Assembly (NCBI GenBank): GCA_964627035.1
Contig: CAZVKN010000013.1
Location: 20,079-84,078, forward strand
Origin: CAZVKN01 sp964627035
Lineage (GTDB): Bacteria > Electryoneota > AABM5-125-24 > Hatepunaeales > Hatepunaeaceae
Direction of reading: 5' to 3'
Length of the DNA: 64,000 nt
The position numbers were made by a program, and so were the translations under genes. The notes under the pieces were generated by a model, which worked only from the letters and a program-made list of their open reading frames with translations, was not told the DNA's origin and ran no database searches. This document shows positions 1 through 8,490 of the stretch, in pieces. Numbering within the stretch: position 1 is the stretch's first letter; every line of letters starts with the position of its first letter.

Positions 1-893
1 GCAACGGCAATGTATCCAAACAGACTCCCCTTAATCCATTTGTTTAAGTCTTCAACCGATTCGAGTTGGTCGTTCACCTGCTTGACGAATGCTTCGTCAA
101 TTTCGGGCTTTTCCGCAACTTCGACACGTTCCACTTCAACGGACAGTGTGATCTCTTTCGGTTGATCGGAATCTTGTGAAGCCTGATCCGGTGTGATTAT
201 TTTTGTCTGCTCGACGGACTCTACAAATGCACTCGGCGTCTGCCTTGCGGTAATCACGCGCGTTTCACCTGCGGCGACTCCCATCAACTGCTCATCAGTA
301 CCTACACCGAGCTGATCCTCGCCGAATTGAACAGTTTTCTCATCAACCGACATGCCGACCAACGGCAGCCCTGAGGAATCAACCTCCTGCACCTTAACGG
401 TCAATTGTGCATCAGCCTCCGCCGGACTGTCCACCGACTTCATCACTGAATGCTGAGTTCTAAACGCCTCGATTCTCTTTTCAACATCGGCATCGGACAC
501 CTCTGCGTCATTGACGAGAATCTGTATTCCCTTGTAGTTCGACAGCGTGACTTCTGGACGGAGCGGGAAGGACGCCTTGAACTTCAGCGGTTTGCCGTCC
601 TCGTGTTCAATCAGCTCAAGATCAATCTGACCACCGACTTCCAGCTTTTCAGCCTCGACGGCTTTTTCCAGATAGTCTCGGGTTATCTGCTGTGCTGTTT
701 CGGTTTTGATGTCTGCGCCGAAGCGACGCTTGATCAATTTTAGCGGCGCTCTGCCGGGGCGGAAACCGGGGATATTGGCTTTCTTTTTATAGATTGACAG
801 CGCTTTATCATATTCGGCTTCGGTCACCTCTGTAGGGACTTCAACCGTTAGGGTAGCTTCGCGCTGATCGGAAATGTCACATTTGATATTCAA
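1..893 (-). CDS. tig: Trigger factor, 3' end outside window
   Basis: Ribosome-associated chaperone and peptidyl-prolyl isomerase that meets nascent chains at the exit tunnel. The minus-strand frame is open from 893 to the window edge, about 297 codons, so the C-terminal arm domain is cut off. The ribosome-docking signature GFRPGRAP lies at residues 43-50. A FKBP-like segment follows at about residues 150-245, and the start of the C-terminal helical domain (EIDEAFVKQV) is reached before the edge. The start is a TTG at 893, preceded by AAGG seven bases upstream and an in-frame stop (TAA) just before it; no ATG fits. The fold assignment is firm from the signature and overall pattern. Only the exact start is uncertain. 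Confidence 0.9.
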   Translation of the reverse strand, partial: MNIKCDISDQREATLTVEVPTEVTEAEYDKALSIYKKKANIPGFRPGRAPLKLIKRRFGADIKTETAQQITRDYLEKAVEAEKLEVGGQIDLELIEHEDGKPLKFKASFPLRPEVTLSNYKGIQILVNDAEVSDADVEKRIEAFRTQHSVMKSVDSPAEADAQLTVKVQEVDSSGLPLVGMSVDEKTVQFGEDQLGVGTDEQLMGVAAGETRVITARQTPSAFVESVEQTKIITPDQASQDSDQPKEITLSVEVERVEVAEKPEIDEAFVKQVNDQLESVEDLNKWIKGSLFGYIAV

Positions 894-1032
894 CGTACAG
901 CCTTATGTCATTGTTATTTAGAGTGACAGTGTGCGTCACAGTTTTATGCTAAGCTTAGAAGATACGCTCAAAACAGTGTTTAGCGCAATAGAATTCATGC
1001 AGATGTGATGGGCAAAACGAGGTTAGGGCAAT

Positions 1033-1404
1033 TTACTGCACCGTTGTGTAAGCCCCCAACTTTCCGATGATAAACACTCTACAGGCTTCGTCCAGCTCGG
1101 CAGATTCGGCGATGAACAGGTCAACAATCGTCTGTTTGTCGAAAACCCCGTCGGCAACAAGCAGTGGTGTTTTCTTAGGTCGTGCAGGATCGTCCTCACC
1201 GCTGTCAACAGTGTTATGGCTGTAGCCTCGCCCAGTACGCCATGTCAAAGCCTTCTCGTCACCGTCAATTTGGTAGCATAGCTGAAACCCTACAATCTCA
1301 TCAGTGTCATTATACCACACGGTCAGATCAAGGTTCCGACTCCAGAACCAGCGACGAAAAGGCTCATCTTTAGATTGGCTTATGTGCTTGATTTCGCTGA
1401 ACAT
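1033..1404 (-). CDS. Conserved hypothetical protein, 123 aa
   Basis: Small soluble protein without signal peptide or membrane segment. The central part reads as a beta-rich domain (LDLTVWYND, EIVGFQLCYQID, KALTWR) followed by a helical C-terminal half (KQTIVDLFIAESAEL). I recall similar uncharacterised proteins with an RRWF...DLxVWY...GFQLCY pattern in diverse bacteria, but know no function. It stands alone: 139 bases separate it from trigger factor downstream and 105 bases from the lipoprotein gene upstream. The coding call rests on the coherent protein sequence and on the opposite-strand frame looking non-coding. Confidence 0.7.
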   Translation of the reverse strand: MFSEIKHISQSKDEPFRRWFWSRNLDLTVWYNDTDEIVGFQLCYQIDGDEKALTWRTGRGYSHNTVDSGEDDPARPKKTPLLVADGVFDKQTIVDLFIAESAELDEACRVFIIGKLGAYTTVQ

Positions 1405-1509
1405 GAGTTTGTGATTTTGTGATTCTGTAATTGAGTGTTTGGGCGATTCACAACGGATTTAACGGAAGAAACGGATTAGATTGCTACGCTTAGCTCACAA
1501 TGGCGACTA

Positions 1510-2724
1510 TTAGAGCGGACTGAAAGTCTGCCCTCCAGGTCCAATCATATAAACAATACCGTTGGAGATAAGGTACGGCATCTTGGCTGCCGGAAAATAC
1601 TCATTGTTTAAGTAGCCAGTGATCTCAAATGAATTGCTGTTCTCCTGACGACAAAGAAAAATAATACCATTGTGAAAATCCGTAAATGCGTGATTCAAAT
1701 CGGAAAAGGTGATGACCCATCTCACCGGGAATTCATATTGGGTAACTAACACCGGACTCCTCGGATCGGAGATATCATAGACACCATACGAGGAAGAATC
1801 GCTATCACGCCAGCTCTGCGCTAATACAAATTCATCCACGAATCTCACATTCCCGCTAATACTTTGCCCATGAGTAAGCAAAACAGGAGGATCAAGGACT
1901 TTCAATTCATAGCAATACATTCCACCATCATCGGTCATAAACAGTTTGCTGTCAATCAGCTTAACAAAGGCAAATCCGTCTGCTGGGACGTCGCAATACT
2001 TTTCATAAGCCCCATCCTGTGTGAATTTCATCACTGTTATCATGTCAACACGTGATTCCTGATAAAGCACCAACGAGTCATTCGCCGCATGCAGCCAGGC
2101 TGATTCAGTCGTGGGGATCTGAAATGCAAAGCCGGGATCGGACAGTGTTGAAATATCAAGCGCAACGACTCCCACATCAGACAATGACAGCCACAGAAGA
2201 TCGCCGCTAATTACCAAATCGTGAGAATATCCCACATGACCCTGCGGCAGTATGCTCTTTACTCCAAGATTCGTAATGGTGTCATTCGTTAACTCATAGA
2301 TGTGGCAACCACCCTCGTTATTGAAGGAGTAGATATAATCCCCGATAATTAGTGATGAGTTATTAGCAACGGTTCCGATCAATTTAAATCGGTACGGTGC
2401 TTCGACGAGGGTATGGACTGCATCATCGAATAAGAGAGGTTGCTGCGGGAGGAAGTTATCTTTACTTAAGAATCCGGTTGTGTTTCGTGCAAGCCCCGGT
2501 ATTTCGACATAACCGTCCGCATCCGTCCAGCACTCTTCATAGTACACTACCGGAGGATTTCTCGGAGCTAAGACAGCCACCACAAGTGCACTATCCACAG
2601 GCGCTCCCGCTTCATCAATCACTCTGATTGTGAATGGCGGTCCTTCGTCATCATCCTCGAAATACCAACATCCCTGAATAGTCAGGCAACTTAATAACAG
2701 TAGTAATATCAATAATTTCTTCAT
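1510..2724 (-). CDS. Exported lipoprotein with beta-propeller-like repeats
   Basis: 404-residue predicted lipoprotein. Residues 1-18 form a signal peptide ending in a lipobox (TIQG/C19), so Cys19 should be lipidated. Residues 32-85 resemble a carboxypeptidase-regulatory/Ig-like domain (FTIRVIDEAGAPVDSALVV, then a DADGYVEIPGL turn). The remainder holds spaced repeats resembling LVIVD-type propeller blades (GVVALDISTLSDPG, GVYDISDPRSPVLV), which suggests a surface or periplasmic binding or scaffold protein. There is no T9SS sorting domain at the C terminus, unlike the related proteins elsewhere in the window; the lipid anchor presumably replaces it. It starts 18 bases downstream of the subtilase stop and is probably in the same transcript. 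Substrate unknown. Confidence 0.8.
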   Translation of the reverse strand: MKKLLILLLLLSCLTIQGCWYFEDDDEGPPFTIRVIDEAGAPVDSALVVAVLAPRNPPVVYYEECWTDADGYVEIPGLARNTTGFLSKDNFLPQQPLLFDDAVHTLVEAPYRFKLIGTVANNSSLIIGDYIYSFNNEGGCHIYELTNDTITNLGVKSILPQGHVGYSHDLVISGDLLWLSLSDVGVVALDISTLSDPGFAFQIPTTESAWLHAANDSLVLYQESRVDMITVMKFTQDGAYEKYCDVPADGFAFVKLIDSKLFMTDDGGMYCYELKVLDPPVLLTHGQSISGNVRFVDEFVLAQSWRDSDSSSYGVYDISDPRSPVLVTQYEFPVRWVITFSDLNHAFTDFHNGIIFLCRQENSNSFEITGYLNNEYFPAAKMPYLISNGIVYMIGPGGQTFSPL

Positions 2725-2742
2725 CGCTCTCTCCTAATCTTT

Positions 2743-4464
2743 CTATCGAATCAATACCAATTTCCTTACAAAATCATATCCGTCTTGTTTAACTGTACAT
2801 AGATACGTCCCGGAGGGGTGATTGGTTCCGTCCCAGTAGTAAGTAATCAATCCTCCTCGTTGAGCAGTCAACTGCCGATTCAGGAGCTGCTGTCCTGACA
2901 GGTTGTAGATCATTAGTCTGGCAGCATCACCGTTCGGCAATCTGAACTCTATGCGGATCTGACCGTTGAACGGGTTAGGGTAAGCGTCTAAAGAATATAT
3001 CTTAGGCAACTGTCCATCACCGCCTCCTGCTCCCATACGCTCAGCAAGCCGGACAGCTTCATAGGCATTGATAATTCCGTAACCGGTCAGAGTGTCCGGA
3101 TCGTCGGGTTGACTTGATGTCTGATGGAGGATGTCTATCACCTGTTGAGGAGTCAGGTCATGGTTTGCTTCAAGTACCAATGCTGCAATACCTGCAACGA
3201 CAGGGGTGGAAAACGATGTGCCGTTACGCGGAAGGTAGGTGTGGTCTTCAAGGTTGAATGCGGCATACACTCGAGTTGAAAGCGCAGCCACGTCCGGCTT
3301 AATGCGACCGTCAAAGGTCGGACCTTGTGATGCGCGTGTCCAGTGGCTGCTGTCCGCCCGAACGCCACCTACACCAATGATTAGATCACCATCCGCAGGA
3401 ACCCCCATCTTTGAATCGGGATAGTCGTCACTGCCTGTGTTTCCCATTGAATTGACGATAACCATACCCGCTCCAGCCGCCGAATCTGCTGCAACAGTTG
3501 TGACCGCTGTCTCACCATCCTTGTCCTCATAGTCATACCAGGCTCGATATGAAACCGATGAAGAGATGACATCAACTCCGAGTGAATCGTGGAACCACAA
3601 CCCCGCAACCCAAAAATCCTCTTCAATAGGTCGCTCAGATTCCGAATCCTCAGTTTTCGCCAACACGAACCGGGCATCCGGTGCTACACCGATATATGCC
3701 CCGGAATCGAGTCCGGCGATGACTGATAGCGTCATCGTGCCGTGTCGCCCCTGCCCGATGTCGTTCTCATCGCCCACATTGGCGTCATCGTTAATAAAAT
3801 CGTAAGCAGCTACCACGTCGAGGTACTCAAAGCAGTCGTGTCCAAGGTTGTCGTAACCGGTGTCCTGCATTCCGATTATGATACCATCACCGCGATAACC
3901 GAGATCGTGGGTGCGCGGAATATTGACTAATCGCGAGTGAACCCACGCATCGCCGTAGTCGTCCTGGTCGGTGACCTGTGGGTGACGAACACTATGCTCA
4001 CCTTGCAACAGCTCTTCAAGCTGAAGATCAGACCTGAACGCCTTGACTGGACGGATTTCTGAGACATAGGAGAGCTTTTCGACTTGAGCCAACGCTTCCG
4101 GTGATGCCTCAACTGACACGGCTCTCAGATAGCGGGACACAACCACAATCTCGCATCCCGCAGCTTCGATCTCTGCTATCCTAGCCCTGCTGATCGGCAG
4201 ATCACACGGACGTATCGGCGGTTCACGCTCAATCACTTTGCGGCGGCGTTGAAGCGATTTTGGCGTCAGCCCGGCAGCAACCTCGTCCATCGCTCGCTCC
4301 AGCTCGGACACTGTGAACGATTCCGGTTCAAGAAACAACCAGTGGCGCGCTGCGGATTCGGCAGATAGAGAAGCGGTTATTGCCAAAACTAACAGGGTGA
4401 CAAAATGCATCCGCCACCCTGTGAGTATTTTGGTGATACGACCTATGTCATGAAGCAGTCTCAT
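2743..4464 (-). CDS. Subtilisin-like serine protease (S8) with T9SS sorting domain
   Basis: 573-residue exported protease. A signal peptide (MHFVTLLVLAITASLSA from residue 19) is followed by an inhibitor-like prodomain to about residue 160, then the S8 catalytic domain. The Asp is in GMQDTGYD, His in GRHGTMTLSVIAG, the oxyanion Asn in NSMGNTG and the Ser in NGTSFSTPVVAG. The C-terminal 75 residues carry the sorting domain (DAYPNPFNGQIRIEF ... GTYLCTVKQDGYDFVRKLVLIR), so it should leave the cell by the T9SS whose SprA is encoded at 56.7-63.4 kb. ATG 4464 gives a long n-region; ATG 4410, preceded by AGGGTGG, is an equally good start. It lies 20 bases from the cyclophilin gene upstream and 18 from the lipoprotein downstream, so probably one operon. 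Confidence 0.93.
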   Translation of the reverse strand: MRLLHDIGRITKILTGWRMHFVTLLVLAITASLSAESAARHWLFLEPESFTVSELERAMDEVAAGLTPKSLQRRRKVIEREPPIRPCDLPISRARIAEIEAAGCEIVVVSRYLRAVSVEASPEALAQVEKLSYVSEIRPVKAFRSDLQLEELLQGEHSVRHPQVTDQDDYGDAWVHSRLVNIPRTHDLGYRGDGIIIGMQDTGYDNLGHDCFEYLDVVAAYDFINDDANVGDENDIGQGRHGTMTLSVIAGLDSGAYIGVAPDARFVLAKTEDSESERPIEEDFWVAGLWFHDSLGVDVISSSVSYRAWYDYEDKDGETAVTTVAADSAAGAGMVIVNSMGNTGSDDYPDSKMGVPADGDLIIGVGGVRADSSHWTRASQGPTFDGRIKPDVAALSTRVYAAFNLEDHTYLPRNGTSFSTPVVAGIAALVLEANHDLTPQQVIDILHQTSSQPDDPDTLTGYGIINAYEAVRLAERMGAGGGDGQLPKIYSLDAYPNPFNGQIRIEFRLPNGDAARLMIYNLSGQQLLNRQLTAQRGGLITYYWDGTNHPSGTYLCTVKQDGYDFVRKLVLIR

Positions 4465-4484
4465 TTCTCAGCTTCATTTCAAGA

Positions 4485-5210
4485 TCAGAGTTTTATTTCT
4501 GATCTTTTGACAATCTTCGCATTTTGCAAGGTTACTGTAGGCTTGGTGCGGTCGTTCGGATTGGAGGGATCACGGCGGAACTCGGCGATCTTGTCAACCA
4601 CATCCAGCCCCTTTATCACCTTACCGAATACAGTGTACTTGTTGTCGAGTTGTGCGGTCTGCGCTCTGGTAAGGCAGATGAAGAACTGGCTGCCTGCCGA
4701 GTTTGGATCGCGTGACCGTGCCATCGAAAGGATGCCTTTATCGTGCTTTATGCTATTGAACTCGGCTTTGACGTTCCACGGAGGACCGCCCATACCGTCA
4801 TTGGCAGGATTGTCATCTTTGGTGTTTGGATCACCACCCTGAATCACAAATCCCGGCAGCACACGATGGAAGTAGGTGCCGTCATAGAAGCCGGTCTTGC
4901 ATAGTATCTTGAAATTCGCCACATGCAGCGGGGCTACATCCGGAAAGAATTCAAGAACGATCTCGCCTTTCATGGTGATTAATACTGCAACTTCGTCGGG
5001 ATCACCGACATCCTTCATCGTGGGTGGGTGCATTCCTTCAAGCATAGATGCCTCTTTCATAGCTGACGTTTTTTTCTCCGGTTCCGCCTTCTCCGTCTTC
5101 ACAGGTTTAATCGGTTTCTCTGTCTGTTGCTCAGCAACCAGCTCACTCTTCCCGCATCCGATGATTATCATCAGCACAAGAATTAGTAGAGCCGTTATAG
5201 GTTTTCGCAT
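4485..5210 (-). CDS. Cyclophilin-type peptidyl-prolyl isomerase lipoprotein
   Basis: 241-residue proline isomerase predicted to act in the cell envelope. The signal peptide ends in a lipobox (IIIG/C19), followed by a charged Lys/Glu/Pro-rich linker to about residue 70. The cyclophilin domain contains the family markers YFHRVLPGFVIQGGDP, GMGGP, SMARSRDPNSAGSQFFICL and YTVFGKVIKGLDVVDKI, including the catalytic Arg of FHRV and the QFF/FIC substrate pocket. A subtilase and a lipoprotein follow in the same direction, so it may assist folding of exported proteins. An inverted repeat (AAGATCAGA ... TCTGATCTT, 4481-4507) overlaps its stop codon but lacks a T-run in this direction. Confidence 0.92.
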   Translation of the reverse strand: MRKPITALLILVLMIIIGCGKSELVAEQQTEKPIKPVKTEKAEPEKKTSAMKEASMLEGMHPPTMKDVGDPDEVAVLITMKGEIVLEFFPDVAPLHVANFKILCKTGFYDGTYFHRVLPGFVIQGGDPNTKDDNPANDGMGGPPWNVKAEFNSIKHDKGILSMARSRDPNSAGSQFFICLTRAQTAQLDNKYTVFGKVIKGLDVVDKIAEFRRDPSNPNDRTKPTVTLQNAKIVKRSEIKL

Positions 5211-5352
5211 ATTTTCTCCTGTTGAAAAAGAACCTTTTAAAATATCAGGTGGTTAAATTATCAGGTCAATTTATCACCGCTACTGTTGTGATTGCGTGCA
5301 GTGGTGAGGTAAATTGTATTGCTATTATGGAGAGTGTTGACCAGGTGGTGAT

Positions 5353-5384
5353 TTTGTAGTCATGGTTGTGACAAACCTGACAAC
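5353..5384. repeat. Diverged copy of TAGTCGGG/GACAACCACGA repeat
   Basis: TTTTGTAGTCATGGTTGTGACAA-like sequence related to the extragenic palindromic family at 7026, 10282, 50843, 54262 and 56626. It sits in the 250-base divergent spacer between the cyclophilin and adenosyltransferase genes, where I see no clear promoter boxes. Confidence 0.4.
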
Positions 5385-5463
5385 AAAGCTAATACTCTCC
5401 TACTTCGTACTTCTTAATTATACACATGATCATTTCAAATTCCTAATTGTAAGAGATTTTACT

Positions 5464-6021
5464 GTGAAGATATATACAAAAACCGGTGATGATGGGACAA
5501 CTTCGCTGGCTCGCGGGGGTAGAGTGCTAAAAAACAGTGCCCGCGTGACTGCTTATGGCTCAGTTGACGAACTGAACAGCCATATCGGATGGGTGAGGGC
5601 TCAAGGCTTTACATATTGGCCCGAAGAGATCCTGCGGCAGATTCAGAATGACTTATTCATCATCGGCAGTGATCTCGCCAGTCCTCCGGAAGAAACCAAG
5701 CAGGTTGACAAGAATATCGTCCGAATGGAGCCGGGCGAGGAAGAAGTGTTAGAGGAGTTTATTGATGTGATGGAGCAGGAGCTTGATCCGTTGACGCAGT
5801 TCATTTTACCGGGCGGATCGCTGCACGCTGCAGCACTCCATGTCGCTCGTTCAGTGTGTCGCAGAGCTGAACGAGACATCCTCACACTCGCAGAATCGGA
5901 AACGGTCAGCCCGACGATTATCAAGTACATCAACAGGCTGTCTGATCTGCTGTTTGTAATGGCGCGTCACACCAACAAACAGATGGGAGTGGCTGATGTG
6001 CCATGGGAGAAGCCGGAGTAA
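5464..6021 (+). CDS. pduO: PduO-type ATP:cob(I)alamin adenosyltransferase
   Basis: Transfers the adenosyl group of ATP to cob(I)alamin to make coenzyme B12. The family N-terminus KIYTKTGDDGTTSL is the ATP-binding loop; AYGSVDELNSHIGW and the C-terminal VARSVCRRAERDILTL (conserved Arg residues of the active site) complete the PduO signature. An upstream in-frame ATG at 5362 would add 34 residues with no counterpart in the family. I therefore place the start at GTG 5464, giving 185 residues, the usual length. Three bases separate its stop from the LIM-DA1 gene, so the two are probably co-transcribed. A B12-binding radical SAM protein at 35.7 kb is a possible cobalamin user; no cobalamin riboswitch is evident upstream. 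Confidence 0.93.
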   Translation: MKIYTKTGDDGTTSLARGGRVLKNSARVTAYGSVDELNSHIGWVRAQGFTYWPEEILRQIQNDLFIIGSDLASPPEETKQVDKNIVRMEPGEEEVLEEFIDVMEQELDPLTQFILPGGSLHAAALHVARSVCRRAERDILTLAESETVSPTIIKYINRLSDLLFVMARHTNKQMGVADVPWEKPE

Positions 6022-6024
6022 TCC

Positions 6025-6906
6025 ATGAGACTGCTGTATGCAATAGCTCTGTGCGGAATCATTAGCTCATACGCGCTGGGAGAACCGAAATGCAGTCATT
6101 GCGGAAAGGCGATTGAGGCGGATTACATACAGTATCTCAACCATGACTACCATCAAAACTGTTTCCTGCAGGTGGTTCCCAAATGCAATATCTGCCGTAA
6201 GCCGATTGTGGATGAATATGTGGAAGATTACTGGGGCAATCGGTACCATGCGCAGCATCAAGGTGAATGCGAGAAATGCACATATTGCAGCAGGTTAATC
6301 AGCAAGAACAGCACCAACGGGGGTAACAAGACAAGCGACGGACGATACATCTGCAACATATGCTTCAAGAATATTCCGGACTCAGATAGGGATATTAAAG
6401 CTATTATTGATGATGTCAAGAGTTATCTTTATCGGCATGGGATAGATGTAGATATGACCGATATTCCGGTGCAGCTTGTCAGCAGAACATCACTTGGAAA
6501 ACTGGGGGTGAAGGGCGGCATTACAAAAGAAATGGGACTCGCTCATTATAACTATAAAACGCGAAACGGTGTGGTCATCGAGCAGGAGTTCACCATATAT
6601 GCGCTCGATTATCTCCCGCAAATTGTGTTTGAAGGCGTGTTGGCACATGAGATGATGCACGTCTGGGCATATCAAAACTGTGACCTTGAACTCAGCAAGG
6701 CACTATCTGAGGGCTCTGCCAACTACGCTTCGTTTCTAATATATTCACGCTGTGAAACAAAGATGGCACAGTATATGATAGATAACCTACGCAAGGATGA
6801 TGACCCCAATTATGGAGCTGGATTCAGAAGAGTCGAGCGATATGTGGAGAAGAATGGAATAGCCAAACTGCTAAATTACATGAAGCACAATTCTAAATTG
6901 CCTTAG
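6025..6906 (+). CDS. Exported LIM-type zinc finger/DA1-like metallopeptidase
   Basis: 293 residues: signal peptide (1-19), Cys/His zinc-finger region, then a metallopeptidase domain. The first finger is LIM-like (C23, C26, H43, C46), followed by C54/C57 with H75/H78/C82 and by C85/C88 with C110/C113. The peptidase motif is H208-E-M-M-H212 with a probable third ligand E229 in LSEGSANY (HExxH-x16-E). LIM plus an HExxH domain of this kind is the architecture of plant DA1 peptidases (PF12315, DA1-like) and their bacterial relatives. The LIM fingers follow directly after a signal peptide, implying an extracytoplasmic zinc protein. It lies three bases after the adenosyltransferase gene; nothing links the two functions. 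Substrate unknown. Confidence 0.85.
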   Translation: MRLLYAIALCGIISSYALGEPKCSHCGKAIEADYIQYLNHDYHQNCFLQVVPKCNICRKPIVDEYVEDYWGNRYHAQHQGECEKCTYCSRLISKNSTNGGNKTSDGRYICNICFKNIPDSDRDIKAIIDDVKSYLYRHGIDVDMTDIPVQLVSRTSLGKLGVKGGITKEMGLAHYNYKTRNGVVIEQEFTIYALDYLPQIVFEGVLAHEMMHVWAYQNCDLELSKALSEGSANYASFLIYSRCETKMAQYMIDNLRKDDDPNYGAGFRRVERYVEKNGIAKLLNYMKHNSKLP

Positions 6907-6947
6907 ATTTACCAAAGCGAGTTTTAATTCTTCGCTAAAATGTGGTA

Positions 6948-7056
6948 TGTTTAGAGTTCAGGCTTCAGCCTGTGCACGTGTTTGGAAGACACTCTGAAGA
7001 GTGGACTCTGAACTGTTGCGCCCATTCATCGGGCTGAGACAACCACGACTTAGTCC
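6948..7056. repeat. Extragenic palindrome-rich spacer
   Basis: Non-coding. Contains GAGTTCAGGCTTCAGCCTG, a self-complementary stretch, then ACTCTGAAGAGTGGACTCTGAAC, and ends with a partial copy (7026-7053, GGCTGAGACAACCACGA) of the dispersed palindromic repeat also seen at 50.8 and 54.3 kb. No open frame with a ribosome site is seen. Confidence 0.5.
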
Positions 7057-7094
7057 CATGATTCGTTCACTCGTTCAAAATAAACGGAGAAAAC

Positions 7095-7484
7095 TTGAGT
7101 AGAAACATCTTACTTATTATAATCGTATTAATTATCGGAACAGTTTTATTGTGGAGCTTTTGGTACTCAAAACCAAACGTCACCCGAGAGGCGACTGAGC
7201 CGGAGCAACAGTTGCTTGAACACCCCTCACCCGAGCAGGTAACAGCAATTTCATCGCGAATTGTATGCCCCGACTCGAGTCATCATGGGAAAAGCCTGAC
7301 TGAATGTCAATGTGAAAAAGCTAAACTCGCCGAAAAACAGATAACCGCACTGCTGATGACCGGTATGACACCTGCAAGCACGGTTGAGCATCTGTTCATG
7401 ATGGGATATTCAGCAGTCGGTGGAATGAGCGGAGAAAGGGAACTCCCGAAAGGACATCCTCCGATTGAACCTGATAGTGATTGA
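7095..7484 (+). CDS. Small membrane-anchored Cys-containing protein
   Basis: 129 residues starting at TTG 7095 with GGAGA just upstream; no ATG fits. Residues 5-24 form a single hydrophobic segment (ILLIIIVLIIGTVLLWSF), so the rest should lie on the periplasmic face. The soluble part has a three-Cys cluster (IVCPDSSHHG ... TECQCEKAKL) and then a helix-turn region (ITALLMTGMTPASTVEHLFMMGYSAVGG). That pattern, Cys cluster then a LxxGxxxxEVxxxLxxxYG-like helix, is faintly reminiscent of CcmH/NrfF apocytochrome-handling proteins, but CxxC spacing is not conserved and I would not assign that function. It is isolated between repeats, upstream of fabG. Confidence 0.65.
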   Translation: MSRNILLIIIVLIIGTVLLWSFWYSKPNVTREATEPEQQLLEHPSPEQVTAISSRIVCPDSSHHGKSLTECQCEKAKLAEKQITALLMTGMTPASTVEHLFMMGYSAVGGMSGERELPKGHPPIEPDSD

Positions 7485-7543
7485 AAACTCACTCTGTCAG
7501 GACGCCGCGGTTGACAGATAACTACTACATATACAATCACATG

Positions 7544-7569
7544 GCTGTCAGGTACGGCGACCTGACAGC
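7544..7569. terminator. Perfect hairpin between small membrane protein and fabG
   Basis: GCTGTCAGGT and ACCTGACAGC form a 10-bp perfect stem with a six-base loop. No uninterrupted T-run follows (GTACAATATATTTTC), so it is either a weak terminator or another extragenic palindrome. The remainder of the 188-base spacer ends in a TGGATTCTGGATCAAGCCCAG palindrome-like stretch. Confidence 0.45.
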
Positions 7570-7672
7570 GTACAATATATTTTCTCGGGCAGACCGGTAA
7601 AACAGAAATCGGTAAGCGTTACTATCACTGGATTCTGGATCAAGCCCAGAATGACAAATTTATAGGAACAAA

Positions 7673-8416
7673 ATGAATCTTCAAGATAGAGTCGCTATCA
7701 TCACCGGTGCGGGGCGAGGGATCGGTGAAGTAATCGCAAGACGGTTCGCTGAAGCCGGTGCAACGGTAATCTGCACCGATATAGACGAAGAGTCTGTACA
7801 GAGTGTTGCAGAAGCGATAAACAGTGAAGGACACAAAGCTGTTGGAATGAAGGTTGACGTTGCGGACAAAGCGGGCGTTGACAACCTGATCAAGCAACTG
7901 CTGAAAGATCACGACAGGATTGACATCCTTATCAACAACGCCGGGATAACGAGGGACGCACTCGCCATGAGGATGAAGGAATCGGATTGGGATCTGGTCA
8001 CTCAGGTCAATCTGAAGGGGACATGGCTCCCTTCACAAGCGGTTATCCGACCGATGCGAAAGCGTCGCTGGGGACGGATAGTCAACACATCTTCGGTTGC
8101 GTCACTTGGCAATGCCGGACAGGCAAACTACTCAGCAACAAAGGGTGCTGTCATCTCACTGACGAAGACTCTTGCGCTTGAGCTGGCGAAGTCAGGTGTT
8201 ACTGTTAACTGTGTGGCTCCCGGTGCAATCATGACTCAGATGTTTGATGCGGTTCCTGATGAAATGAAGAAGCAGTACATTGATAGGATTCCGTTGGGAC
8301 GGTTTGGCGACCCGAATGACGTAGCTGCCGCACATCTGTTCCTGTGCAGCGATGCAGCAAACTATATCACCGGTCAGACTCTGTTTGTTGACGGTGGTAT
8401 CAGTGTAGGAATGTGA
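7673..8416 (+). CDS. fabG: 3-oxoacyl-ACP reductase (short-chain dehydrogenase)
   Basis: NADPH-dependent reductase of the fatty-acid elongation cycle. 247 residues, typical for FabG. Shows the cofactor loop TGAGRGIG, the NNAGITRD segment, and the catalytic Ser-Tyr-Lys set (NTSSVASLGNAGQANYSATKGA). It also has the C-terminal GQTLFVDGG motif that marks FabG-like classical SDRs. ATG at 7673 is preceded by AGGAAC. It is a single gene ending in a clear hairpin and facing the small zinc-ribbon gene. A FabH lies far away at 55.5 kb, so the fatty-acid genes are not clustered here. Confidence 0.9.
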   Translation: MNLQDRVAIITGAGRGIGEVIARRFAEAGATVICTDIDEESVQSVAEAINSEGHKAVGMKVDVADKAGVDNLIKQLLKDHDRIDILINNAGITRDALAMRMKESDWDLVTQVNLKGTWLPSQAVIRPMRKRRWGRIVNTSSVASLGNAGQANYSATKGAVISLTKTLALELAKSGVTVNCVAPGAIMTQMFDAVPDEMKKQYIDRIPLGRFGDPNDVAAAHLFLCSDAANYITGQTLFVDGGISVGM

Positions 8417-8427
8417 CCAAATAGAAT

Positions 8428-8449
8428 AGGGCGTGAGTAATCACGCCCT
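8428..8449. terminator. Intergenic hairpin between convergent genes
   Basis: AGGGCGTGA and TCACGCCCT form a perfect 9-bp stem around a GTAA loop. It sits between the convergent fabG (+) and RCKP zinc-ribbon (-) genes. A T-rich tail (TATTCTATTT) follows only on the minus strand. Confidence 0.7.
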
Positions 8450-8490
8450 GAGGTGCCAACCTCCGAGTGTCCCCCCATCCTCGAAGTTAA

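Noticed and set aside
4481..4507. Hairpin overlapping the cyclophilin stop as a terminator
   Set aside because: Stem is good, but no T-run follows on the minus strand and the subtilase gene begins about 20 bases on, so read-through within an operon is more likely.
5211..5463. Possible cobalamin riboswitch before the adenosyltransferase gene
   Set aside because: No B12-box-like conserved core could be found in the spacer; only a diverged extragenic repeat.
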